From Erythrobacter sp. (GTDB lineage: Bacteria > Pseudomonadota > Alphaproteobacteria > Sphingomonadales > Sphingomonadaceae), in NCBI GenBank assembly GCA_019739335.1, contig CP073261.1, positions 1,778,501 to 1,842,500 of the forward strand: a stretch of 64,000 bases of DNA, in the 5' to 3' direction. This document shows, in pieces, positions 17,425 through 24,557 of this stretch (position 1 is its first letter; each line of letters begins with the position of its first letter). The notes under the pieces were generated by a model, which was not told where the DNA came from, searched no databases, and worked only from the letters and a program-made list of their open reading frames with translations. The translations under genes were made by a program, and so were the position numbers.

Positions 17425-18522
17425 ATGCGTTTTTCAGTGTTTCTCAATGCGCGTTCGATGCGGCCGGAGGAAGACCGGCAGCTGATGCACGACCTTGAGT
17501 CGCATGCGCTGCTGGCGGGGAGCAAGGGCTTCTCGGCGATCTTCATGCCTGATCACCACTTCAACGGCTATATGCCGCTGGCGAGCGACAGCTTCATCTT
17601 CGCCGCCTTCCTGGCCGCGAAAATGCCGCACATTCATTTCGGCTTCTCGGTCGTCTCGGTCCCGCTGCACCATCCGGTGCGCTTCGTGGAGCGGATCAAC
17701 TTGCTTGATCAGCTGACTGACGGCAAGCTGCTGGTCGGCGTGGGCAGCGGCACCACGCCGGAGGAGATGATCGGCTTTGGCGTGACCTATGCCGAATCGA
17801 AGGACATTTCGGATCGCAATCTGGATCTGGCCGAGCAGCTCTGGGCCAAGGGAATGGAAGATCCGGCGGTGGAAATCGACAACGGCCCGCACAAGGGCCG
17901 CGTGCTCCAGCGGATCGCTCCGGCCAGCTATACCCCGCGCCACGCCCCGCTGATGCCAGTGGCGATGAAGGAAGCGAGCACCCGCCGTGCGGCGGAGAAC
18001 GGCTGGCCCGCTTTCATCCCCGCCTTCACTCCGCCGCAGATCGGCGGGACCGAACCGTTCAAGCACGTGAGCAAGTATTTCGATGCCTACCGCACCGCGC
18101 TCGATGCCGCCGGGCATGACGAGGCAACGCGGGCCAAGGCGCTCGACTGGACCACCCACACCTACCAGTGCGTCCACGTGGCCGAGAGCGACGACCAGGC
18201 GCGCGAGGAACTGGAAGTGATCCTGCGCGCCTATCAGGATGCAGTGGAACGCGAGGCCGAATTCAACGCCCGCGCCGAAAGCGACAGCGCCAACACCAAG
18301 ACCGACCGTACGCCCGATGCGCTGAGCGAGGATTGGATCGGCACCTGGTGTCTTTACGGTTCGCCTGAAACGGTGATTGAGCATCTGCAACCCTACAAGG
18401 AGCTGGGCATCGGCAACGTGCTGTGCGGCACCACCACCGGACCGCTGACCCCCGAACGGCTGCGGCTGGGCAACCAGACGCTCGACCTGCTGGCGCAGCA
18501 CGTGCTCCCGGCGCTGGCCTGA
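17425..18522 (+). CDS. Luciferase-like FMN-dependent monooxygenase
   Basis: 365-residue bacterial-luciferase-fold (LLM) protein, a class that uses reduced flavin and oxygen to hydroxylate or cleave organic substrates. FMPDHHFNGYMPLASDSFIFAAFLAA and LLDQLTDGKLLVGVGSGTTPEEM are typical barrel segments. Its stop overlaps the ATG of a flavin reductase gene, so the pair forms a two-component system. An insertion near residues 285-305 (FNARAESDSANTKTDRTPDAL) is unlike short family members. Substrate inferred to be the aglycone or glycoside of the regulon. Confidence 0.82.
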   Translation: MRFSVFLNARSMRPEEDRQLMHDLESHALLAGSKGFSAIFMPDHHFNGYMPLASDSFIFAAFLAAKMPHIHFGFSVVSVPLHHPVRFVERINLLDQLTDGKLLVGVGSGTTPEEMIGFGVTYAESKDISDRNLDLAEQLWAKGMEDPAVEIDNGPHKGRVLQRIAPASYTPRHAPLMPVAMKEASTRRAAENGWPAFIPAFTPPQIGGTEPFKHVSKYFDAYRTALDAAGHDEATRAKALDWTTHTYQCVHVAESDDQAREELEVILRAYQDAVEREAEFNARAESDSANTKTDRTPDALSEDWIGTWCLYGSPETVIEHLQPYKELGIGNVLCGTTTGPLTPERLRLGNQTLDLLAQHVLPALA

Positions 18523-19112
18523 TGGCTGGCACGGCCAAGCCGATGCCGCGCATCGTCGGGATCGGCGGCACCCAGCGGCCCGGATCGAGCAGCGAACTGC
18601 TGGTGAAGACGGTGCTCGACATCTGCGCCACCCACGGTGCGCAGACGCGCCTGTTCGGCGGGCAGGAACTGGCCGCACTACCCCATTACGATCCGTACCG
18701 GCGCGACCGCACGGCGGGCGAAAGCGAACTGATCGAAGCGGTGCGCGCAGCCGACGGCATCATTATCGCATCCCCCAGCTATCACGGCGGCGTATCCGGC
18801 GTGATCAAGAACGCGATCGACCTGCTGGAAGAGCTGCGGCAGGATCCGCGCCCCTATTTCGACGGGCGGCCCGTTGGCCTGCTGGTCTCTGCCTCCGGTT
18901 GGCAGGCGGGCGGAGTCACCCTCGCTGCACTACGCGGGATCGTCCATGCCATGCGCGGCTGGCCCACACCGATGGGGATCGCCATCAACACGCTGGAGCA
19001 AAAGCCTTTCGATGCCGACGGACGTTTGGTGGACGACAAGCTTGGCGTCCAGCTTGATGCAATGGCGCAACAGTTGGCGATCGGCTGTTTGGGCCTGAGC
19101 CAGCGGCATTGA
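18522..19112 (+). CDS. NADPH-dependent FMN reductase
   Basis: 196-residue flavodoxin-fold reductase. The FMN phosphate loop is GGTQRPGSSSELLV, SPSYHGGVSGVIKNAIDLLEEL binds the flavin ring, and ALRGIVHAMRGWPTP is a conserved later segment. It would supply FMNH2 to the luciferase-like monooxygenase whose stop overlaps its start (TGATG). Cytoplasmic. Confidence 0.87.
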   Translation: MAGTAKPMPRIVGIGGTQRPGSSSELLVKTVLDICATHGAQTRLFGGQELAALPHYDPYRRDRTAGESELIEAVRAADGIIIASPSYHGGVSGVIKNAIDLLEELRQDPRPYFDGRPVGLLVSASGWQAGGVTLAALRGIVHAMRGWPTPMGIAINTLEQKPFDADGRLVDDKLGVQLDAMAQQLAIGCLGLSQRH

Positions 19113-19129
19113 CTCAGATCAAAAGCAAA

Positions 19130-19149
19130 ATTATAACTCGCATTCTAAT
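19130..19149. promoter_or_regulatory. Inverted-repeat operator, site 2
   Basis: ATTATAA-CTCGCA-TTCTAAT, one arm mismatch, 45 bases before the TonB-dependent receptor start. Same arms and spacing as sites 1, 3 and 4. Confidence 0.68.
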
Positions 19150-19193
19150 ATGGTTTCACGCACGACAGAGGTCGGCGTTTTCGGGAGGGAAAT

Positions 19194-21551
19194 ATGAAAA
19201 GGCTCAAGAGCAAAACCGTGTGGTTCCTGGGTTGCGCGGCGCTGGCCGTAGCGGCCCCCGCTGCGGCGCAGGACGCAGAAGGCCAGGCGGAAGAAAACGT
19301 CATCCTGGTTACCGCGCAGAACCGCGCGCAAAACGTGCAGGATGTGCCGATCGCGATGGATGTGGTCGGTGCCGACGAGCTCGCGGCTGCCGGATTCAAC
19401 AGCGCCAACGATTTGTCCGCCATCTCGCCTGCCGTGCAGGTGAACCAGGATCAGGGCACGGTGAAGATCACCTTGCGTGGGATCGGCACCAACTCCAACG
19501 ATGAATCGCAGGATACCTCGGTGGTCGCCAATATCGACGGCGAATACATCAACCGACCCAACGTTCTGGGCGTTGCCCTGTTCGATCTGGACCGGGTGGA
19601 AGTGCTGCGCGGGCCGCAGGGCACCCTCTATGGCCGTAACTCGACCGCCGGTGCAATCAACTTCATCACCCGTCGCCCGAGCGGCGAATTCGGCTTCAAC
19701 GCCTCGGTCTCCTACGGAAATTACAACCACCTGCGCTTCGATGCCGGGATCGACATTCCGGTGGCCGATATGGGCGGCCTGCGCTTCTCCGGCTTTTATG
19801 AAGACCGCGATGGCTATGTCGACCACCCGGCGGGCTACGGCTTCGGCCCGTTCCCGGCCTTTGCCGGCGGCAGTTCGGATACGAACACGACCGGCGGTGG
19901 ACGGGCGACCCTGTTCCTCGAATCCGATGACGGCCTGACATTCCAGATCGCCGCAGAATATGCCGAGCGGGATTTCGTTCCGCAGGCCTTCGCCTTCGCC
20001 GATCTGAATGGCGCGGGCAACGGACCGACCGGCCCCGGCTGCAACGCGAACGGATACGAGCAGGTCGCTCCCGGCTATGCACCGCAGGTGCTGTGCATTC
20101 CTTCGCAGACCAACTTCCTCGATAGTCTCGATCGTGGCGAATACCCCTCGCCGGGTTACGGTCTCGGCGATATGGGCGATCAGACCTGGGCCGTGCGCGG
20201 CAGGCTCGCCTATGAATTCAGCGAGGCGGCGACGCTCAGCTACATTGCCGGTATCCGCGGGTACGGCGTCGATCCTGACAGCTTCGTGACGCTTCCGGTG
20301 ACGTACCGCAGCTACAATTACGTCGACGACGTCGAAACCCAGAGCCACGAATTGCGCCTGAACGGCGAAATCGGCGGAATCGTCTACCAGGTCGGCGGTT
20401 TCTATTTCGACGAGCAACAGTACAACGAAAGCGGCTTCGTGATCCCGCCGGGTGGCGGCGCGTTCCTCAGCTACTTCGGTCGCGATGTCGGCAGCGACAG
20501 CCTCTCGGGCTTCGGCCAGGTGGAAATTCCCCTGGGCGACACGCTCACCGCCATTGCCGGTGCACGTTACACCAGCAATTCGCGCGAGGCAGTCTATCAG
20601 AATGCTTCGGCCTTCGGCGCCGGACCGCCCGACCCGCACCTGTTCGGCAACGGCACGGACCGCAAGGACTTCGGCCAGATGCGCTACCTCAGCACGCTCA
20701 ATCTCGCGAGCGAGGATGAAAGGTTCACCTGGCAACTGGGCCTCAACTACGAGCCCACTCCCGATGTGCTGATCTTCGGCAAGGTTTCGACCGGCTTCAA
20801 GGGCGGTGGTTTCGACTCTATCGGGACCTACGATCCGGAAACCAACACCGCTTACGAAGTGGGCGGCAAGTTCACTTTCGGCGATCAGGGCCAATTCCAG
20901 CTCAACACCGGTGCATTCTATTATGACTATTCGGGGCTGCAGGTCTCGGTGCTGCTCGATACCGCTGTAGGCGGACAGACCTTCAACGCCGGTGCGGCAA
21001 CGATTTGGGGGCTGGAAGCCGAGTTCGCTGCCGAGCTGGGCGAGAACACGCTGTTCGACCTTTCAGTGAACTACCTCAGTGCGGAATATGACGAGCTGTT
21101 CGCGCAGTTCAACGTGTTCTGCGTCGGCTGCGACTTGAACGGCATCGGTGATCTCGATCCCAACACGGCGGGCGTGCAATCGCCCAACTTCGCCGGCAAC
21201 ACCGCTCCGTTCTCGCCCGAATGGGTGATCCGTGCGGGGCTCCAGCACACCTTCGATCTGGGCAATGCCGGATCGCTGACGGCTGGTGTATCGACCACCT
21301 TCAAGAGCTCCTACTTCACCGACTTCTATAACTACGCCGACGGCCAGCAGGACAGCTTCACCCAGACCGACGTGCGGCTGGACTGGCGTTCGGCAAGCGA
21401 TGTCTTCGGTGTACAGCTCTACGCCCGCAACATCGAGAACGAACGCCCGCTGACCTACGGCAGCTTCGTTTCGGCGGGGCCGGACGATATCTACAACTGG
21501 CAGTTCGGCACCCCGATGACCTACGGCGTGCGCCTGATGGTCGATTACTGA
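19194..21551 (+). CDS. TonB-dependent outer-membrane receptor
   Basis: 785 residues. A signal peptide (cleavage near APAAAQ) is followed by a TonB-box-like segment (ENVILVTAQNR) and a plug domain (VQDVPIAMDVVGADEL... to about residue 160, with VEVLRGPQGTLYGRNSTAGAINFITRRP). A 22-stranded beta barrel ends at the C-terminal YGVRLMVDY. Sphingomonads use many such receptors for plant and aromatic compounds. A GGGAGGG ribosome site and operator site 2 precede it, and a strong terminator follows. Inferred to import the glycoside handled by the neighbouring enzymes. Confidence 0.92.
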   Translation: MKRLKSKTVWFLGCAALAVAAPAAAQDAEGQAEENVILVTAQNRAQNVQDVPIAMDVVGADELAAAGFNSANDLSAISPAVQVNQDQGTVKITLRGIGTNSNDESQDTSVVANIDGEYINRPNVLGVALFDLDRVEVLRGPQGTLYGRNSTAGAINFITRRPSGEFGFNASVSYGNYNHLRFDAGIDIPVADMGGLRFSGFYEDRDGYVDHPAGYGFGPFPAFAGGSSDTNTTGGGRATLFLESDDGLTFQIAAEYAERDFVPQAFAFADLNGAGNGPTGPGCNANGYEQVAPGYAPQVLCIPSQTNFLDSLDRGEYPSPGYGLGDMGDQTWAVRGRLAYEFSEAATLSYIAGIRGYGVDPDSFVTLPVTYRSYNYVDDVETQSHELRLNGEIGGIVYQVGGFYFDEQQYNESGFVIPPGGGAFLSYFGRDVGSDSLSGFGQVEIPLGDTLTAIAGARYTSNSREAVYQNASAFGAGPPDPHLFGNGTDRKDFGQMRYLSTLNLASEDERFTWQLGLNYEPTPDVLIFGKVSTGFKGGGFDSIGTYDPETNTAYEVGGKFTFGDQGQFQLNTGAFYYDYSGLQVSVLLDTAVGGQTFNAGAATIWGLEAEFAAELGENTLFDLSVNYLSAEYDELFAQFNVFCVGCDLNGIGDLDPNTAGVQSPNFAGNTAPFSPEWVIRAGLQHTFDLGNAGSLTAGVSTTFKSSYFTDFYNYADGQQDSFTQTDVRLDWRSASDVFGVQLYARNIENERPLTYGSFVSAGPDDIYNWQFGTPMTYGVRLMVDY

Positions 21552-21573
21552 GGCCCGATGGACCGATTGCGAG

Positions 21574-21605
21574 AAGGGCGGCCCGCTGTGGCCGCCCTTT
21601 TTTTT
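21574..21605 (+). terminator. Strong rho-independent terminator after the TonB receptor
   Basis: Perfect ten-base stem AAGGGCGGCC/GGCCGCCCTT, loop CGCTGT, then a run of T residues. It separates the receptor from the following nucleoside-hydrolase-like gene unless readthrough occurs. Confidence 0.92.
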
Positions 21606-21626
21606 CGCACTACGAGGAATATGACA

Positions 21627-22592
21627 ATGCACTTCAACCGACGCATGATCCTGCGTGATGCCGCCTTGGGAGGTTTGCTGCTTGCCTGCCGGCAAGCGCT
21701 GCTCGCGAACCAGCGCATTCCGCAGCGACCCTCCGCGCGCGTCATCGTCGACAATGATTTCGCCGGAGACCCTGATGGACTGGTGGGGCTGGCGCACCAG
21801 TTGCTTTCACCCAAGACAGTCGTGCCGCTGATTACGGTGTCGGGGCTGGACCGGAATCTTGGCGGGGAAACCGGGAGCACGGTTGTTCCGGGCGCGGAGG
21901 CGGCAGCGGAAACGGTCCAGCGGCTTTCGCTGGACCATACCCCTCCCATCGCCAGCGGGCACGAACTGGGTGTGCGCGGGCAAGAGCCATCGGACGCCGC
22001 GCGCGCCATCGTGGCCGAAGCGATGCGCGAGGATGCCTTGCCGCTATACTTTTCCTGCGGCGGCCCGCTGACCAACCTTGCCGAAGCACTGGCGCTGGAA
22101 CCCGCGATAACGGCGCGGATGACGCTGATCTGGATCGGCGGTGGCGGTTATCCCGATGGCGGATGGGAATACAATCTCTCCGCCGATGCCGACGCGGCGC
22201 GGCACGTTATCGAAAGCAGCGCCATGCCGGTGTGGCAAATCCCGCTACCCGCCTATCGGTTGATGCAGGTCTCGGTCGCGGAAATGGAAGCCGACATGAT
22301 GCCGATTTCGGACTTTACTCGCTGGCTTTATGCGCGCTTCACCAATCCCCCGGCGTTCTTCGATCTGGGCGGATCATGGCCAATGGGGGACAGCCCGGCG
22401 ATCCTGCTGACGGCGATCTCTGCCGAAAGCAGCCGCTACAGCGATCTCCCCGCGCGGCGGATCAATCCCGATCTCAGCTACGGTGAGGAAATACCCGGTC
22501 GCACGGTACGGGTGTTCGACGATCTCGACTTGCGGCTGACCTGGGCCGATTTCCTTGCCAAGCTACGCCTGCACGCGGCGCGGACGGGCTAG
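21627..22592 (+). CDS. Nucleoside hydrolase-like protein, exported
   Basis: 321 residues of the inosine/uridine nucleoside hydrolase superfamily. The N-terminal active-site motif is VDNDFAGDPDGL (residues 41-52), a variant of DxDxxxDD with one extra residue between the last two Asp. WIGGGGYPDGGWEYNLSADADAA is the conserved calcium-site region (usually xGGxxxxGN...E.N...D). The N-terminus (NRRMILRDAALGGLLLACRQ) resembles a Tat signal. Start taken at 21627 for ribosome-site spacing (GAGGAA seven bases away); the ATG at 21621 is an alternative. It may cleave an N- or other ribosyl/glycosyl bond in the periplasm; substrate unknown. Confidence 0.7.
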   Translation: MHFNRRMILRDAALGGLLLACRQALLANQRIPQRPSARVIVDNDFAGDPDGLVGLAHQLLSPKTVVPLITVSGLDRNLGGETGSTVVPGAEAAAETVQRLSLDHTPPIASGHELGVRGQEPSDAARAIVAEAMREDALPLYFSCGGPLTNLAEALALEPAITARMTLIWIGGGGYPDGGWEYNLSADADAARHVIESSAMPVWQIPLPAYRLMQVSVAEMEADMMPISDFTRWLYARFTNPPAFFDLGGSWPMGDSPAILLTAISAESSRYSDLPARRINPDLSYGEEIPGRTVRVFDDLDLRLTWADFLAKLRLHAARTG

Positions 22593-22598
22593 CGGGCG

Positions 22599-23006
22599 CT
22601 AGGTGGCCCGCCGCCGGTAAAGCCAGACGATTAAGCCGCACAGCGCCAGATACACCGCATTGGCAGGAAGCGCGTGGGCCTCGTCATGGGTGGCGTGGAT
22701 CAAGGCGGCGGCAACGTGGTTCAGGGTGATCCAGATCGCCGCAAAATAGCCAATCCGGGCCAGCGGACGAAGGGCGAGGCCGAGCAGCATCACGCTCGCC
22801 GCCAGCACTTCCAGTACGCCTACCATGCGCCCCAGCCAGACAGGCAGGTGCACCGTCCAGGCGCTGTTCTGGGCGAGAATTTCGATGGGCGAGAAGGCCT
22901 TGTGATAGCCCACGAACAGCGAAAACCCGCCGACTGCGAGGACCAGCAGCGCCAGCAGCACGAAGCCGGGCCAGGGCAGTTGCCCGGTAAATCTTTCGCT
23001 TCGCAT
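22599..23006 (-). CDS. DoxX-family membrane protein
   Basis: 135 residues with four predicted membrane helices (FVLLALLVLAVGGFSLFVGYHKAF, MVGVLEVLAASVMLLGLAL, IGYFAAIWITLNHVAAAL and ANAVYLALCGLIVWLY). This matches the DoxX/DoxD-like family, membrane proteins often linked to redox enzymes. It is divergent from the C-glycoside deglycosidase operon and shares the intergenic operator at 23047, so it probably belongs to the regulon. Confidence 0.75.
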   Translation of the reverse strand: MRSERFTGQLPWPGFVLLALLVLAVGGFSLFVGYHKAFSPIEILAQNSAWTVHLPVWLGRMVGVLEVLAASVMLLGLALRPLARIGYFAAIWITLNHVAAALIHATHDEAHALPANAVYLALCGLIVWLYRRRAT

Positions 23007-23046
23007 CGCTTTCTCTCCCCTTGGCTCTTGACCTTGAGCCGCTTAT

Positions 23047-23066
23047 AATAGAATGTCCGTTCTAAT
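23047..23066. promoter_or_regulatory. Inverted-repeat operator, site 3
   Basis: AATAGAA-TGTCCG-TTCTAAT, 41 bases upstream of the DoxX start and 92 bases upstream of the deglycosidase start, in the divergent promoter region. A second overlapping palindrome TTCTAATTAGAA (23060-23071) adds another potential half-site pair. Confidence 0.7.
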
Positions 23067-23157
23067 TAGAAAGCGGGATTCGCGCAAGCCATGCGAAATC
23101 CCTTGGGCAAGAGCGGGTGGCGTTTTGGCAGCCGCCGCATGATGGTGGGACAGGACA

Positions 23158-24165
23158 ATGGCAATCAAGCGGGGCGTCAGCCTCTATTCGTTCCAGAACG
23201 ATACCTTTCAGCAGAAGATGGATCTGGAGGACTGCATCCGCACCTGCGCCGAAATGGGCGCGCGGGGCATCGAGGTAATCGGGGAACAGACCTTCTGGGG
23301 CTGGCCTGAATGCGGCGTCGAGGATGCGGCGATCGACAACTGGCACCACCTGATCGCCAAGTACGACTGCGTCCCCGTCAGCCACGATTACATGCTCGAT
23401 TACAAGCGCTACAAGGGCCGCATCATGCCGTTCGACGAGCAGGTGGCGAGCGTGCGCAACGATATCGATTTCGGCGCTCGGCTGGGCGTTCCCTACATCC
23501 GTTCGCTGGTCTCGATCGATCCCGACGTGCTGGTGGCCGCCGCGCCCTATGCCGAGGAAAAGGGCATCAAGCTGCTGACCGAAGTCCACGCGCCGCTGCA
23601 CTTCGATCACCCGTGGATCCTGCGCATGGCCGAGGCTTTCGAAAAGAGCGGTTCGCCCGCGCTCGGCTTCCTGCCCGACATGGGCATGTTCCTGCACGCT
23701 TTCCCGCCCGTCTGGCGCGCCAAGTTCGAGCGGATGGGCGTGCGCAAGGATGTGGCCGACTATATCGTGAAGGCCTACGAAGACCGCGTGCTGAGCGAAT
23801 ATGTGATCCTCGGCGTGCGTGAAATGGGCGGCGAGGGGCCGGCGCTGGCGATGGCCGAAACACTGCGTCACAATGCCGCCTTCGAACCCAAGCGGATGCT
23901 CGACCACATGGATCGCATCCACAATATCCACGGCAAGTTCTATGAAATGACCGCCGACTATGTCGAGCCGTCGATCCCCTATGACCAGATCGTCGCAGTC
24001 CTCAATCAGGGAGGATACGACGGCTACATCTGCTCCGAATACGAAGGCAACCGCTGGATCGAGGACTTCGAGGAGCCCGACAGCGTCGAGCAGGTGCGCC
24101 GCCAGCAGGTGATGCTCGCGCGGCTGCTGGGTGAGCCCGAACCCGCCATGCTGCAAGCCGCTTGA
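23158..24165 (+). CDS. C-glycoside deglycosidase alpha subunit-like, xylose-isomerase-type TIM barrel
   Basis: 335-residue AP endonuclease 2/xylose isomerase-like barrel. Likely metal ligands are E142 (LLTEVHAP), D174 (FLPDMGMF), H258 (IHGKFYEM) and E294 (CSEYEGNRW), the Glu-Asp-His-Glu set of this fold. The directly following small DUF6379-type gene is the hallmark of C-glycoside deglycosidases (CarB/CarC, DgpB/DgpC families), which cleave the C-C bond of 3-oxo-C-glucosides after sugar oxidation. First gene of a six-gene operon with a GH3, a GMC oxidase pair and a Rieske oxygenase. Alternative: a plain sugar isomerase/epimerase or an O-glycoside 3-keto lyase. Confidence 0.8.
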   Translation: MAIKRGVSLYSFQNDTFQQKMDLEDCIRTCAEMGARGIEVIGEQTFWGWPECGVEDAAIDNWHHLIAKYDCVPVSHDYMLDYKRYKGRIMPFDEQVASVRNDIDFGARLGVPYIRSLVSIDPDVLVAAAPYAEEKGIKLLTEVHAPLHFDHPWILRMAEAFEKSGSPALGFLPDMGMFLHAFPPVWRAKFERMGVRKDVADYIVKAYEDRVLSEYVILGVREMGGEGPALAMAETLRHNAAFEPKRMLDHMDRIHNIHGKFYEMTADYVEPSIPYDQIVAVLNQGGYDGYICSEYEGNRWIEDFEEPDSVEQVRRQQVMLARLLGEPEPAMLQAA

Positions 24166-24178
24166 GAGGATACGGACC

Positions 24179-24556
24179 ATGATGGACAACAAGATGATCG
24201 TCGAGAACAGCCTCGAAAGCAGCGACAAAGGCTTCGCCTTCTACGGCCGCCTGCCCTATTATCGCGGGCTGGGCCTGTCGATGATCGAGGACATTGCGAT
24301 CACCGCCGATGGCGAGCCGGTGCCGCGCGAGAATGTGCGGCTGCACCTGCACGGCAAGACCTACACCCTCGAGCAGATGGAAACGGTCTACGATGATCGC
24401 TGGAACTTCGGCGAGCAGGCCAAGATCATCGCCATGATGCCCGGCGGGCTGGCCCCCGGCGAGCACACGATCGAATATGCCGTGCGGATGCGGGTCTCGT
24501 ACCTGCCCTTCGTGCCGACCACGAAAGACGTGAAGCAGCTTTCCCTCGCGGCCTGA
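24179..24556 (+). CDS. C-glycoside deglycosidase beta subunit-like (DUF6379)
   Basis: 125-residue beta-rich protein (FAFYGRLPYYRGLGLSMIEDIAITADGEPVP...) that I recognise as the DUF6379/CGD beta-subunit type. It pairs with the TIM-barrel alpha subunit to form the active deglycosidase. The segment RLPYYRGLGLSMIEDI is the most conserved part. The ATG at 24179 follows GAGAGGA at nine bases; the next codon is also Met. It lies 13 bases after the alpha gene and one base before the GH3 gene. Alone it is not expected to be catalytic. Confidence 0.8.
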   Translation: MMDNKMIVENSLESSDKGFAFYGRLPYYRGLGLSMIEDIAITADGEPVPRENVRLHLHGKTYTLEQMETVYDDRWNFGEQAKIIAMMPGGLAPGEHTIEYAVRMRVSYLPFVPTTKDVKQLSLAA

Positions 24557-24557
24557 C

